Shown here: positions 52,121 to 59,931 of the stretch, in pieces
Layout of the letters: every line of letters begins with the position of its first letter
How positions within the stretch are numbered: the stretch's first letter is position 1
The notes under the pieces: generated by a model
Told to the model about the DNA's origin: nothing
The model's database searches: none
Seen by the model: the letters and a program-made list of their open reading frames with translations, nothing else
Program-made: the position numbers and the translations under genes
NCBI GenBank assembly: GCA_015066095.1
Contig: SVPC01000005.1
Coordinates: 1 to 64,000, forward strand
From: Oscillospiraceae bacterium
GTDB lineage: Bacteria; Bacillota; Clostridia; Oscillospirales; Acutalibacteraceae
Length of the DNA: 64,000 bases
Direction: 5' to 3'

Positions 52121-53764
52121 ATGTCCTATATAGGTTTGGAAGAAAATTTATTGATTGAATTTAAAAGTGATAGAAATTGTTTGGATAATAACGAAATAAT
52201 AGATGCGGTGGTCGCATTTGCAAACACTGATGGCGGAGATTTATATATTGGTGTTGAAGATGACGGAACAATCACAGGGCTTCATGATAAACATAAGGAT
52301 GCAACTCAGTTAGCTGCATTTATTGCAAATAAAACAGTGCCTCCAATTTCGGTGAGGGTAGAAGTAGTTGAAGCTGAATTCCCGTATTTAAAAATATCTG
52401 TACCTAAAAGAACATCTATAGTTTCTTCTTCAACTGGCAAAATGCAACGAAGAAGGTTGAAAGCTGATGGAAGCCCAGAAAATGTACCCATGTACCCATA
52501 TGAAATTGCGACGAGATTATCATCACTTAGCTTATTAGATTATTCTTCACAGCCTGTTCCAGATTCATCTTATTCTGATCTTGACCCTCTAGAACGAGAA
52601 AGACTTCGCAATATTATTCGATCTTATCGAGGCGAGCCTTCTTTGCTCGAGTTAAATGATGAAGAACTGGATAAAGCCTTACAACTGGTAACACTAAACG
52701 AAGGAAAGTTAGTGCCTACCTTTTGCGGATTGCTATTAATTGGAAAAAAAGAAGCACTATTGAAGCATATGCCTACAGCGGAATCTTCTATTCAGGTGTT
52801 AAGTGGTACCGATATTAAAATCAATGAGTCTTTTAAACTTCCAATTTTATCTGCCTTTGAAAAAATAACAGAGTTCTTCTCTGCGTGGAATCGCTCTGAA
52901 GAAATGGAAATGGGGTTATTTAGAATTACCATTCCTGATTATGACATAAAGGCTTTTAGAGAAGCTTTAGTAAATGCTTTTTGTCATAGAGATTATTCTG
53001 TGTTAGGCAGAGTCTTAATACAAATAACAGACATTGGCATGACAATTAGTAATCCTGGCGGTTTTATAGAAGGTATAAACATTGATAATCTATTAGACGC
53101 CGAGCCACACGGAAGAAATCCGGTTCTTGCCGATGCCTTAAAAAGAATTGGGTTAGCAGAACGAACTGGACGAGGAATCGACAGAATATACGAAGGCTCC
53201 TTGTCATACGGTAGACATTTGCCAGACTATACACAGTCAACAGCTAATTCTGTAAAATTGTTTATACCCAAAGGACCTACAGATAAAGCATTCATACAAA
53301 TGATTTCCTTAGAGCAACAACGTATGGGAAGATCATTACCTATACATTCACTATTAGTTATGAACGCTCTTAAAAATTCATCACGTTGTCATGTTCACGA
53401 GTTAGCTGAGGAACTTAAAATATCTGAAAGTCGTATTAGAACAACTGTTGAAACATTAGTTGTGTCAGGTTTAATTGAAGCTGGTGGTAATGGGCGCGGT
53501 CGCTATTATATGCTTAGTTCTAAATATTACAAAAAAACAAAGAATACGGTAGCATATATTCGTCAGAAAGATATAGACCCAATTCGCCATGAGGAATTAG
53601 TATTAGAGTTGCTCAAGAAAAAAGGCGATGTTAAGAGAGCTGATGTTGTTGATTTACTACATGTTACAGAACCACAGGCATTTCGCATATTGAAGAAAAT
53701 GGCGGATGCAAATAAAATACGATTAGTAGGTTCAGGGGCAGGATCTAAGTATGTTTTAAATTGA
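52121..53764 (+). CDS. AlbA_2-domain ATPase with C-terminal winged helices
   Basis: 547 aa, start ATG after GAGGTGATTAAT. Residues about 8-120 form the AlbA_2 (Schlafen-related) domain: LIEFKSD, AFANTDGGDLYIGVEDDGTI. Residues about 310-420 resemble the HATPase_c_4 region (ALVNAFCHRDY, NPGGFIEGI, RIGLAERTGRGIDRIYEG). Two wHTH-like segments follow, CHVHELAEELKISESRIRT and RADVVDLLHVTEPQAFRILK. Such proteins are often called DNA-binding or ATP-dependent regulators, with poorly known roles; some lie in accessory or defence regions. Identical palindromes in its promoter and just after its stop suggest autoregulation. Confidence 0.88.
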   Translation: MSYIGLEENLLIEFKSDRNCLDNNEIIDAVVAFANTDGGDLYIGVEDDGTITGLHDKHKDATQLAAFIANKTVPPISVRVEVVEAEFPYLKISVPKRTSIVSSSTGKMQRRRLKADGSPENVPMYPYEIATRLSSLSLLDYSSQPVPDSSYSDLDPLERERLRNIIRSYRGEPSLLELNDEELDKALQLVTLNEGKLVPTFCGLLLIGKKEALLKHMPTAESSIQVLSGTDIKINESFKLPILSAFEKITEFFSAWNRSEEMEMGLFRITIPDYDIKAFREALVNAFCHRDYSVLGRVLIQITDIGMTISNPGGFIEGINIDNLLDAEPHGRNPVLADALKRIGLAERTGRGIDRIYEGSLSYGRHLPDYTQSTANSVKLFIPKGPTDKAFIQMISLEQQRMGRSLPIHSLLVMNALKNSSRCHVHELAEELKISESRIRTTVETLVVSGLIEAGGNGRGRYYMLSSKYYKKTKNTVAYIRQKDIDPIRHEELVLELLKKKGDVKRADVVDLLHVTEPQAFRILKKMADANKIRLVGSGAGSKYVLN

Positions 53765-53776
53765 TCAAAACGCACA

Positions 53777-53818
53777 AAAACACACAAAAAACGCACGCGT
53801 GCGTTTTTTGTGTGTTTT
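53777..53818. promoter_or_regulatory. Perfect 42-bp palindrome containing the operator
   Basis: Two 21-nt arms meet at CGCACG|CGTGCG with no loop. The centre is the same AACGCACGCGTGCGTT 16-mer found in the promoter of the gene just upstream. It could be a second operator, a terminator-like cruciform, or both. Confidence 0.8.
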
Positions 53819-53833
53819 AATTTGTTTCGTAAC

Positions 53834-53862
53834 AGCGGAGTGGTATTCCACTCCGCTTTCGT
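53834..53862. terminator. Bidirectional terminator
   Basis: Stem AGCGGAGTGG/CCACTCCGCT with a 4-nt loop, followed by TTCGTTT, between convergent genes. Confidence 0.85.
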
Positions 53863-54405
53863 TTATTTAATTGTTGATAGGGAACAAACAATATTGTGCA
53901 GATACTCTTTGTTTTCATCTAGATAGGATGGCATTGCAGAGACTAATACCCATGCAAAGGTTTCGTCGTCTGGCAACTCAATCAAATATGACGCATAATA
54001 GTTCTTAACGCCGTCTTTCTCTGCAGAATATAAGGCGTGGGTAACTACTTGCTGTGAAAATGTTTGTGTTTTTGCCTTTTCGATAACATTAACAGTGGTT
54101 CTTTGACTTAACAATCCCTCATTTTGCATATCGTAAATATCTAATGGTGTTAAATTTTCAGGAATGTCGATATGTCTATACGCCATGATGCTTATGTAAG
54201 CGTTTTCATTGGTTATTTGCAAATCCCAATCACCGTCGGTCTTTTCATTGAAAGTACTATCTGCTGTTATTTGTAAATGATAATTATCAACAGTAAATAT
54301 AGTTTCCGTTGGCTCAAGAAGGGAAGCTGGGTTATTTGGAACAGAGCAACCTACTGTTGAGAATAGGATACAGGTCATTAAAAGCACAATAATTTTTTTA
54401 ATCAT
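53863..54405 (-). CDS. Small lipoprotein, DcrB/PsbP-like
   Basis: 180 aa from ATG 54405, which follows GAGGTGATTTT; the track start 28 codons earlier has no ribosome site. A lipoprotein signal ends at FSTVGC. The mature part (about 35-180) has the pattern of a short PsbP/DcrB-type domain: YHLQITADSTFNEKTDGDWD, AYISIMAYRHIDIP, and a closing YLDENKEYLHNIVCSLS. The function is unknown. It is divergent from a small XRE repressor, with a dyad operator between the genes, and the two may be co-regulated. Confidence 0.75.
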   Translation of the reverse strand: MIKKIIVLLMTCILFSTVGCSVPNNPASLLEPTETIFTVDNYHLQITADSTFNEKTDGDWDLQITNENAYISIMAYRHIDIPENLTPLDIYDMQNEGLLSQRTTVNVIEKAKTQTFSQQVVTHALYSAEKDGVKNYYASYLIELPDDETFAWVLVSAMPSYLDENKEYLHNIVCSLSTIK

Positions 54406-54499
54406 AAAATCACCTCGCTTTAAAAAATACAATTTACACCGCATAAGTTGGCATGTTAAAAGTTGTGAAAAACCCTCAGCAAGTAACAAAACGTTACAT

Positions 54500-54528
54500 A
54501 TTTATTGTAACATAGCCTTACAATAAAT
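54500..54528. promoter_or_regulatory. Inverted-repeat operator between lipoprotein and XRE genes
   Basis: Perfect 11-bp arms ATTTATTGTAA and TTACAATAAAT are separated by CATAGCC, with a further GTTACAT half-site at 54493. It ends 15 bp before the XRE start codon. Confidence 0.7.
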
Positions 54529-54543
54529 GCAAGAGGTGATTTG

Positions 54544-54747
54544 ATGATCGGACTAAAAAATATACGCAAACAACGAAAATTGAATCAACAAAAGGTTGCG
54601 TTAGATTTAAACATTTCAAGAGAAGCATTGTCTTATTATGAAAACGGTAAGCGAGAGCCATCTCTTCAACTTTTAGTTCAAATGTCAAATTACTTTAACG
54701 TTTCAATCAATTATCTAATAACAGGACAAGAATTTCAAAAAAGATGA
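54544..54747 (+). CDS. XRE-family HTH repressor
   Basis: A 67-aa single-domain Cro/C1-type regulator: IGLKNIRKQRKLNQQKVALD, NISREALSYYENGKREPS, LLVQMSNYFNVSINYLITG. The start is ATG 54544 after AGAGGTGATTTG; the track begins one TTG earlier. A perfect dyad lies just upstream, the likely autoregulatory site shared with the divergent lipoprotein gene. It is followed by a terminator. Confidence 0.93.
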   Translation: MIGLKNIRKQRKLNQQKVALDLNISREALSYYENGKREPSLQLLVQMSNYFNVSINYLITGQEFQKR

Positions 54748-54780
54748 ACCTAACTTTGAAAAAAGTAGGTTCGTTTTTTT
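54746..54780 (+). terminator. Terminator of the small XRE gene
   Basis: GAACCTAACTTT pairs with AAAGTAGGTTC (one bulged A), then GTTTTTTT. The stem begins at the stop codon. Confidence 0.85.
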
Positions 54781-54850
54781 ATATTCAGTATAAATTCCCT
54801 TTAATCACAAATAATAGTATCACGAGTTGAAATTAAAGGAGAATTTATAT

Positions 54851-55387
54851 ATGAAAGCAACAGGTATTGTGAGAAGAATAGACGACCTTGGTCGTGTCGT
54901 TATCCCGAAAGAGATAAGAAGGACGATGCGAATCAGAGAGGGAGACCCTTTGGAAATATATACCAATGCGGGTGGGGAAGTTATTTTTAAAAAATATTCA
55001 CCGATGGGTGAACTTTCTAATTTTGCGACAGAGTATGCCGAAGCGCTTGGTACAGGTACCAAACTTGCGGTAATTATTTGTGACCGTGACCATTGTGTGG
55101 CGGCGGCAGGTATTTCTAAAAAAGAGGCGCTTGAACGTAGAATCACACCCGATTTAGAGGATATTATTGAGGGCCGTCGTAATGTGACATATACACCTGA
55201 GCAGACCCACTTTGCATTAGAGGGTGTCGAGCGTAAAATTTGTGCCGCAGTGCCTATAATTACAGCGGGTGATGTTTGCGGTGCGGTTGTTTTATTGGAA
55301 AGTGATGGTATTAAGGGCGTAGACGACGCAGAGGTTAAATTGCTTTCGGTTGCGGCAGCATTTTTAGGAAAACAGATAGAAGAATAA
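54851..55387 (+). CDS. spoVT: Stage V sporulation protein T
   Basis: A 178-aa AbrB-like regulator active in the forespore. The swapped-hairpin DNA-binding domain is intact (MKATGIVRRIDDLGRVVIPK, then EIRRTMRIREGDPLEIY). A GAF-like domain spans about 60-178 (AVIICDRDHCVAAAGISKKE, ICAAVPIITAGDVCGAVVLL). The start follows AAAGGAG. It indicates a spore-former. Two shortened copies of its 5' end lie at 45775 and 51829, and a shared upstream ACAAATAATAGTATCA links it to copy B. Confidence 0.96.
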   Translation: MKATGIVRRIDDLGRVVIPKEIRRTMRIREGDPLEIYTNAGGEVIFKKYSPMGELSNFATEYAEALGTGTKLAVIICDRDHCVAAAGISKKEALERRITPDLEDIIEGRRNVTYTPEQTHFALEGVERKICAAVPIITAGDVCGAVVLLESDGIKGVDDAEVKLLSVAAAFLGKQIEE

Positions 55388-55391
55388 AAGC

Positions 55392-55431
55392 ATACACCCC
55401 TTACCACAACAATGCGGTAAGGGGTGTATTA
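55392..55431 (+). terminator. Terminator of spoVT
   Basis: Stem TACACCCCTTACC/GGTAAGGGGTGTA followed by TTATAG. Confidence 0.88.
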
Positions 55432-55930
55432 TAGTTTGTGCCGCGCCGCCGCAGGCAATTACGCCTTTACACTTAATAAAATCTCAACCCCTTATCCCCG
55501 ACCATATAGACACATATGAATTATAGTTTATCGGGTTAAAAGAATGGTACAAACCAAAGCCTTCTCCTGCGGGAGAAGGTGGCGCGGCGTAAGCCGTGAC
55601 GGATGAGGAGTCAATGAAAATTGATTTAAAACACCTCATCCACCGCTAATACGGTCTGACAGACCCGTCCCCTTTTGTCGGCTTTGCCGACATTTCCCCC
55701 ACACTGTGGGGGAATCTTCCCCTTCCCCTCAAGGGGAAGGCTTCCTGTGCTATCTATATAAAAACATCGTAGGGGAGACCAATGGTCTCCCGAAAAATTA
55801 CATCTCACCTGAACGGGCAAACATTGTTTGCCCCTACGATATACCAATCGTCTCCACGATAAACTATAATTTAAGTGGGTTTTATCAAAATAAAGCATAT
55901 TGACAAAAATTGTCTTATTTGGTAAAATAT
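55432..55930. repeat. Hairpin-rich MITE-like intergenic element
   Basis: No gene is supported in this 500-bp stretch. Inverted 15-mers at 55519-55533 and 55857-55871 (CGATAAACTATAATT) bound about 354 bp. Inside are perfect hairpins such as CCTTCTCC-tgc-GGGAGAAGG, GTCGGC-ttt-GCCGAC, CCCCCACACTGTGGGGG, CCTTCCCCtcaAGGGGAAGG, GGGAGACCaatGGTCTCCC and GGGCAAACattGTTTGCCC. An outer CGTAGGGG/CCCCTACG pair encloses the last two. Confidence 0.7.
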
Positions 55931-55963
55931 AAAAAAGGTTCCCGAAGTGAACGGAAACCTTTT
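55931..55963 (-). terminator. Terminator of tRNA-Thr
   Basis: On the minus strand AAAGGTTTCCG pairs imperfectly with CGGGAACCTTT and runs into TTTATAT, directly after the CCA. Confidence 0.8.
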
Positions 55964-56038
55964 GGAGCTGAAGATGGGACTCGAACCCACGACCTGCTGA
56001 TTACGAATCAGCTGCTCTACCAACTGAGCCACTCCAGC
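55963..56038 (-). tRNA. tRNA-Thr (anticodon CGT)
   Basis: A 76-nt cloverleaf on the minus strand: acceptor GCTGGAG/CTTCAGC with one G-U pair, D arm GCTCAGTTGGTAGAGC, anticodon stem GCTGA/TCAGC around TTCGTAA, T loop TTCGAGTC, and encoded CCA. Anticodon CGT reads ACG threonine codons. Confidence 0.96.
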
Positions 56039-56064
56039 GTACAACACTCATTGCAATGGGAAAG

Positions 56065-56130
56065 GACAAATTTTTAATAAAAATTTGTCGCAAAATCAAA
56101 GATTTTGTGGTGAAACAACTTTGTTTCGCC
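56065..56130 (-). other. Three tandem hairpins in the tRNA-Thr leader
   Basis: Three adjacent inverted repeats lie between the promoter and the tRNA: GACAAATTTTTA.., CAAAATC-aaa-GATTTTG and GGTGAAACAA-ct-TTGTTTCGCC (plus-strand reading). All would be in the ~95-nt precursor leader. Confidence 0.65.
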
Positions 56131-56149
56131 TAACCTGTTCCATTATAAC
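56121..56149 (+). promoter_or_regulatory. Promoter of the 139-aa XRE gene
   Basis: TTGTTT, 17 bp, TATAAC. Its -10 overlaps the minus-strand -10 of tRNA-Thr, so the two cannot be occupied together. Confidence 0.55.
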
Positions 56150-56170
56150 AATATTTGATTATGCCGTCAA
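56142..56170 (-). promoter_or_regulatory. Promoter of tRNA-Thr
   Basis: On the minus strand TTGACG, 17 bp, TATAAT, leaving an unusually long ~95-nt leader before the tRNA. Confidence 0.75.
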
Positions 56171-56187
56171 GGGGAATTTGAGAGATT

Positions 56188-56607
56188 ATGGATATAATAA
56201 AAACTTCGGATTTGACTATAAATGAAAGAATAAGAAAATACAGAAAAGAGAAAAAAATGAGCCAAAAGCAAGTTGCTGCGGCTTTGGATATGAATTATAC
56301 CACCTATTCGCAAATGGAACGCGAGGCAAAAAATATCCCTGCACAGACTGTGCTTAACATCGCTTATGTTTTAGGGGTAAAAGCGGAATTATTACTTTAT
56401 GGTGAAAATCCGATAGAGCCTGATTTTCCCGAGCCTAGACCGTTGGTTGTTAAAGACCCTAACCAAGTGGATTTTACGGCGGTTTTAAAGTATAAAACAC
56501 CCGATTTTGAAATTACACACGAAGAAAAGCAGATTATAAAAATATTTAAAAATGCTACCGAAAAACAAAAACAACAAATAAGGGAATTTATGAAACAGTT
56601 CCAATAA
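56188..56607 (+). CDS. XRE-family HTH regulator with C-terminal extension
   Basis: 139 aa. The Cro/C1 HTH covers about 8-70 (TINERIRKYRKEKKMSQKQV, AAALDMNYTTYSQMEREAKN, VLNIAYVLGVKAELLLYG). A proline-rich linker (PIEPDFPEPRPLVVKDP) leads to a helical C-terminus (EEKQIIKIFKNATEKQKQQI) that may mediate dimerisation. It has no metal-peptidase motif. The promoter overlaps that of the divergent tRNA-Thr. The targets are unknown. Confidence 0.9.
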   Translation: MDIIKTSDLTINERIRKYRKEKKMSQKQVAAALDMNYTTYSQMEREAKNIPAQTVLNIAYVLGVKAELLLYGENPIEPDFPEPRPLVVKDPNQVDFTAVLKYKTPDFEITHEEKQIIKIFKNATEKQKQQIREFMKQFQ

Positions 56608-56609
56608 GC

Positions 56610-56640
56610 AAAAATGCCATCTTTCGATGGCATTTTTTTA
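56610..56640. terminator. Terminator between convergent genes
   Basis: Stem AAAATGCCATC/GATGGCATTTT with loop TTTC and a long T-run. Confidence 0.92.
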
Positions 56641-56883
56641 ATTTCGGTTACGGCATCTGCAACGGTTTAAAAAGAAAACCAAAATTATCGCCAAAGCAAG
56701 GCCTACTGCAAAAACTATCAAAGGAATCAAAGCTTCTACAATGGTAGCGGTGGCGGTAACGCCTATAATCAAGCCTACTACAAGCGCCAATGCTATTGCC
56801 AAAACGGCAAGAACAGCGTTAACGCAGGTACGGTTTGCACAGGTGCATTCATAAGCCGTGTTTTCATATCTGTTGTCTAACAA
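56638..56883 (-). CDS. Small cysteine-containing membrane protein
   Basis: 81 aa, starting at TTG 56883; no in-frame ATG is available, and GGGTG lies 7 nt upstream. Residues 14-26 carry three cysteines (CTCANRTC), two close membrane helices span about 24-72 (VLAVLAIALALVVGLIIG and LIVFAVGLALAIILVFFL), and the end is basic with two Cys (NRCRCRNRN). The cysteines at both ends would lie on the same side of the membrane. No family is recognised. Confidence 0.55.
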   Translation of the reverse strand: MLDNRYENTAYECTCANRTCVNAVLAVLAIALALVVGLIIGVTATATIVEALIPLIVFAVGLALAIILVFFLNRCRCRNRN

Positions 56884-56951
56884 ACTTCCACACCCTTTAT
56901 TTTTTTACCCGGGTCAATAATATTATATGCTACGGGTGTGGGACAGGTTAA

Positions 56952-58340
56952 TTATTTCATAAATTCATACATTGCGCGGTAGCACATATAAACATCGAAT
57001 TTAGCAGTCGTTTCAAAAGGCGCGTGCATTGAAAGAACAGGTACACCAAGGTCAATAACATCTACACCCATATTTGCGATATACTGAGCAACAGTTCCGC
57101 CGCCGCCTGCATCAACTTTGCCAAGTTCGCCTGTTTGCCAAGTGATACCTGCATTATCGAGCATATTGCGAACATATGCCACATATTCGGCACCTGCATC
57201 GGAAGTGCCTGATTTACCGCGAGCGCCTGTATATTTGGTAACAACCACGCCGTAATTCACTTTGGAAGCGTTGCGACGCTCAGAAACATCTTGGAATGTG
57301 GGGTCTAAAGCGGCATTAACATCAGCAGAAAGGCATTTCGAATTGCGAAGCGCCACAGTAGGGTCAACATTTTGGCATTTAGCAATATCGCCAATTACAA
57401 AACGCAAGAAATCAGATTCCAAACCTGTATTACCCATAGAGCCGATTTCTTCCTTATCAGCAAGGATTGCAATAGCGGTTTTTTCGGGGTTTTCAACCTT
57501 TAAAATGGCGGTTAAAGCGGGGTAAGCACAAACGCGGTCGTCCTGACCGTAAGCGCCTATCATTGAGCGGTCAAGACCGATGTCACAAGCCTTGAAAGCA
57601 GGAACAATTTCAAGTTCTGCCGATAAGAAATCGGCTTCATTTATGCCATATTTTTGATTAAGAATATTTAAAATATTAAGTTTTACAAGTTCACTTGCAT
57701 CGTCATCTTTAAATGGGTGGCTGCCGATAAGCACATTAAGTTCTTCACCTTTGATACCTTCGTTTAAAGTGCGTTTGCTTTGTTCGGTTGCAAGGTGGGG
57801 GAGAAGGTCGTTTATAACAAACTTGGGCTCGTCATCCTTTTCACCGATACAAACCTCTATAACACTACCGTCTTTAAGCGCAAAAACACCGTGGAGTGAG
57901 AGCGGAATAGCAGCCCATTGATATTTCTTTATACCACCGTAGTAGTGAGTTTTAAAGAGCGCAAGTTCAATTTCTTCATATAAAGGGTTGGGTTTAAGGT
58001 CAAGGCGGGGTGAATCAATATGTGCGGCGGTTATATTTGCGCCGTTATCAATTGCTTGTTCACCGATAACCGCAAAAGCTACAGTTTTACCGCGGTTATT
58101 AAAGTAAACTTTATCACCGACATTATATTTTTTGCCGTACTCGAACTCGGTAAAGCCTTTTTTCTTTGCCATATCGAGAGCGGTTTTTACCGCTTCACGC
58201 TCGGTTTTGGCGTCATCTAAAAACTTTTTATATTCTTCGCAGTAGGTTGCAATTTCACCCAAAAGTTTATCGTCAGCAGTTTTTAACCCATTTTTAGGGG
58301 TGTAAAATAGTTGCTCTTTTAATGCTTTAATATCGCTCAT
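56952..58340 (-). CDS. M18 family aminopeptidase
   Basis: A 462-aa cytoplasmic, probably dodecameric zinc aminopeptidase. Key segments are ITAAHIDSPRLDLKPNPL with the first metal His/Asp, YGQDDRVCAYPAL, ILADKEEIGSMGNTG with the catalytic Glu pair, and LGVPVLSMHAPFETTAKFD with the last metal His. Its ATG overlaps the coaE stop (ATGA), making it the last gene of the DUF951-prfA-tsaC-coaE operon. It recycles peptides; the link to the neighbours is not obvious. Confidence 0.94.
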   Translation of the reverse strand: MSDIKALKEQLFYTPKNGLKTADDKLLGEIATYCEEYKKFLDDAKTEREAVKTALDMAKKKGFTEFEYGKKYNVGDKVYFNNRGKTVAFAVIGEQAIDNGANITAAHIDSPRLDLKPNPLYEEIELALFKTHYYGGIKKYQWAAIPLSLHGVFALKDGSVIEVCIGEKDDEPKFVINDLLPHLATEQSKRTLNEGIKGEELNVLIGSHPFKDDDASELVKLNILNILNQKYGINEADFLSAELEIVPAFKACDIGLDRSMIGAYGQDDRVCAYPALTAILKVENPEKTAIAILADKEEIGSMGNTGLESDFLRFVIGDIAKCQNVDPTVALRNSKCLSADVNAALDPTFQDVSERRNASKVNYGVVVTKYTGARGKSGTSDAGAEYVAYVRNMLDNAGITWQTGELGKVDAGGGGTVAQYIANMGVDVIDLGVPVLSMHAPFETTAKFDVYMCYRAMYEFMK

Positions 58341-58930
58341 AAGTTTTCTCCTTGTTGAAAAATTTTGGTTAAAACCTCGCTGAAATCTGTAAAAAATTCA
58401 TCTTCGGTTTTATTGTTGTATATTATATAGTCTGCATTTTTTTGATAAAAATCATCACTTTTTCCTGCATTCATACGAAGAAGCGCTTCTTCCTTTGTGA
58501 GATTATCTCGTGAAATAATACGCTTAAGACGAATTTCATTATCGCTTAAAACAGCGATTGTTTTAAAGCAGATTTCATTTATCCCACTTTCAAAAAGTGT
58601 GGGTGCATCTAATAAAATTTTGCCTTTATTTGTTTCTTTTAATACAAGTTCTTTAATAAAAGGGAAAATTGTTTTATTTAAAAGTTCGGTATTTTCTTTG
58701 GAGTAAAATGCAATGGTAGCCAATTTTTTTCGGTCAAGTGTGCCGTCGGTGTTAAGGATATCGTCACCGAAGACTTTAGTCAATGCCAAAAGACCTTCGC
58801 TGTCCTTTTCAACTGCTTTTCGTGCAAGGGTGTCACAGTTGACATGGCGAAAGCCGAATTTGTTACAATATTCACTTAAAACGCTTTTTCCTGAACCCGT
58901 AGGTCCTGTAACACCTATGATTAAGTTCAT
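58337..58930 (-). CDS. coaE: Dephospho-CoA kinase
   Basis: This enzyme makes the last step of coenzyme A synthesis, phosphorylating the 3'-hydroxyl of dephospho-CoA. At 197 aa it is of normal length. The P-loop is GVTGPTGSGKSVLSEY, followed by HVNCDTLARKAVE with the catalytic Asp, and a LID region LKRIISRDNLTKEEALLRMN. It overlaps both neighbours by ATGA, so it is translationally coupled. Confidence 0.95.
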   Translation of the reverse strand: MNLIIGVTGPTGSGKSVLSEYCNKFGFRHVNCDTLARKAVEKDSEGLLALTKVFGDDILNTDGTLDRKKLATIAFYSKENTELLNKTIFPFIKELVLKETNKGKILLDAPTLFESGINEICFKTIAVLSDNEIRLKRIISRDNLTKEEALLRMNAGKSDDFYQKNADYIIYNNKTEDEFFTDFSEVLTKIFQQGENL

Positions 58931-59931
58931 AATTTTATCACCTTAAACGCCGCCGCACGGATAAGTCTGTTATAAACTGCAAGACCAATTCCGTCTTTTT
59001 CGGGGGCGTGAATATATGCGTATTTTGTATTTGAATTATCCACTTCGCGCAGTACAGAAAAGATGTTTTGCGCTAATGTTTCGGGATGTGCCTTTTCGCC
59101 GTAAATTATTTTTGGTATACTTATATCGCTTTCTTCTTCAGCAAAGCAGACTGCAACCGCATTTGATTTTTGATTTACAAAGTCTGCAAAGTTTTCGCCC
59201 TCTACAAGAAAAGTTTCGGTTTTGGGAGCGTAGTGTTTATATTTCATACCGGGACTTGCGGCAGTTTCGCCACTTTCAAGCTCGGATAAAACGGCTTTGT
59301 TTACGGTTATATCGGGTAAAATTTCGCGCAGTTGTTCCAAGGTTATACCGCCCGGTCGTAAAAGTACGGGCTTTTCACCGGCAAGGGAAATAACGGTAGA
59401 TTCCACACCAACATTACAGTTTTCTCCCATAAGTACAGCGTCAATTTTGCCGTCAAGGTCATTAACCACATGCTCTGCCGTGGTGGGACTGGGACTGCCC
59501 GAAATATTAGCCGACGGTGCGGCAAGCGGAAGTCCGCTTTTTGAAATAACCTCACGCGCGGTTTGGTTAGACGGCATTCTTATAGCAACTGTTGAAAGCC
59601 CTGCCGATACACAGTCGGGTATCTTGTTAGTCTTGTTTAAAACAATGGTAAGCGGACCGGGCCAAAATTTTTCGGCACAAATAAGTGCGGTTTTTGGAAT
59701 ATCCTTTGCGATTTCATAAACTGTTTCAATTTCGGCAATGTGAACTATAAGCGGATTATCCTGCGGTCTGCCCTTGGCGCCGAAAATTTTTTCGATTGCT
59801 TTGGGGTTAAACGCGTTTGCGGCAAGACCATACACAGTTTCGGTCGGTATGCCTACAACACCGCCGTTTTTTAAAATTTGACAAGCAGTTTCTATACCAC
59901 TTTTGTCGGTGTTAAGCTTTTGTGTTATCAT
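58927..59931 (-). CDS. Threonylcarbamoyl-AMP synthase (Sua5 type)
   Basis: It makes threonylcarbamoyl-AMP for the t6A37 modification of ANN-reading tRNAs. The YrdC domain covers about 10-200: GGVVGIPTETVYGLAANAFN, AIEKIFGAKGRPQDNPLIVH, and LPLAAPSANISGSPSPTTAE. The C-terminal Sua5 domain is present (about 240-334, from PGMKYKHYAPKTE), so this is the long Sua5 form rather than TsaC. It begins directly after the prfA stop and overlaps coaE. Confidence 0.94.
   Translation of the reverse strand: MITQKLNTDKSGIETACQILKNGGVVGIPTETVYGLAANAFNPKAIEKIFGAKGRPQDNPLIVHIAEIETVYEIAKDIPKTALICAEKFWPGPLTIVLNKTNKIPDCVSAGLSTVAIRMPSNQTAREVISKSGLPLAAPSANISGSPSPTTAEHVVNDLDGKIDAVLMGENCNVGVESTVISLAGEKPVLLRPGGITLEQLREILPDITVNKAVLSELESGETAASPGMKYKHYAPKTETFLVEGENFADFVNQKSNAVAVCFAEEESDISIPKIIYGEKAHPETLAQNIFSVLREVDNSNTKYAYIHAPEKDGIGLAVYNRLIRAAAFKVIKL

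Noticed and set aside
55626-55903. Short ORFs of 65-90 aa in the intergenic element
   Set aside because: They are translations of stacked inverted repeats with no ribosome sites.
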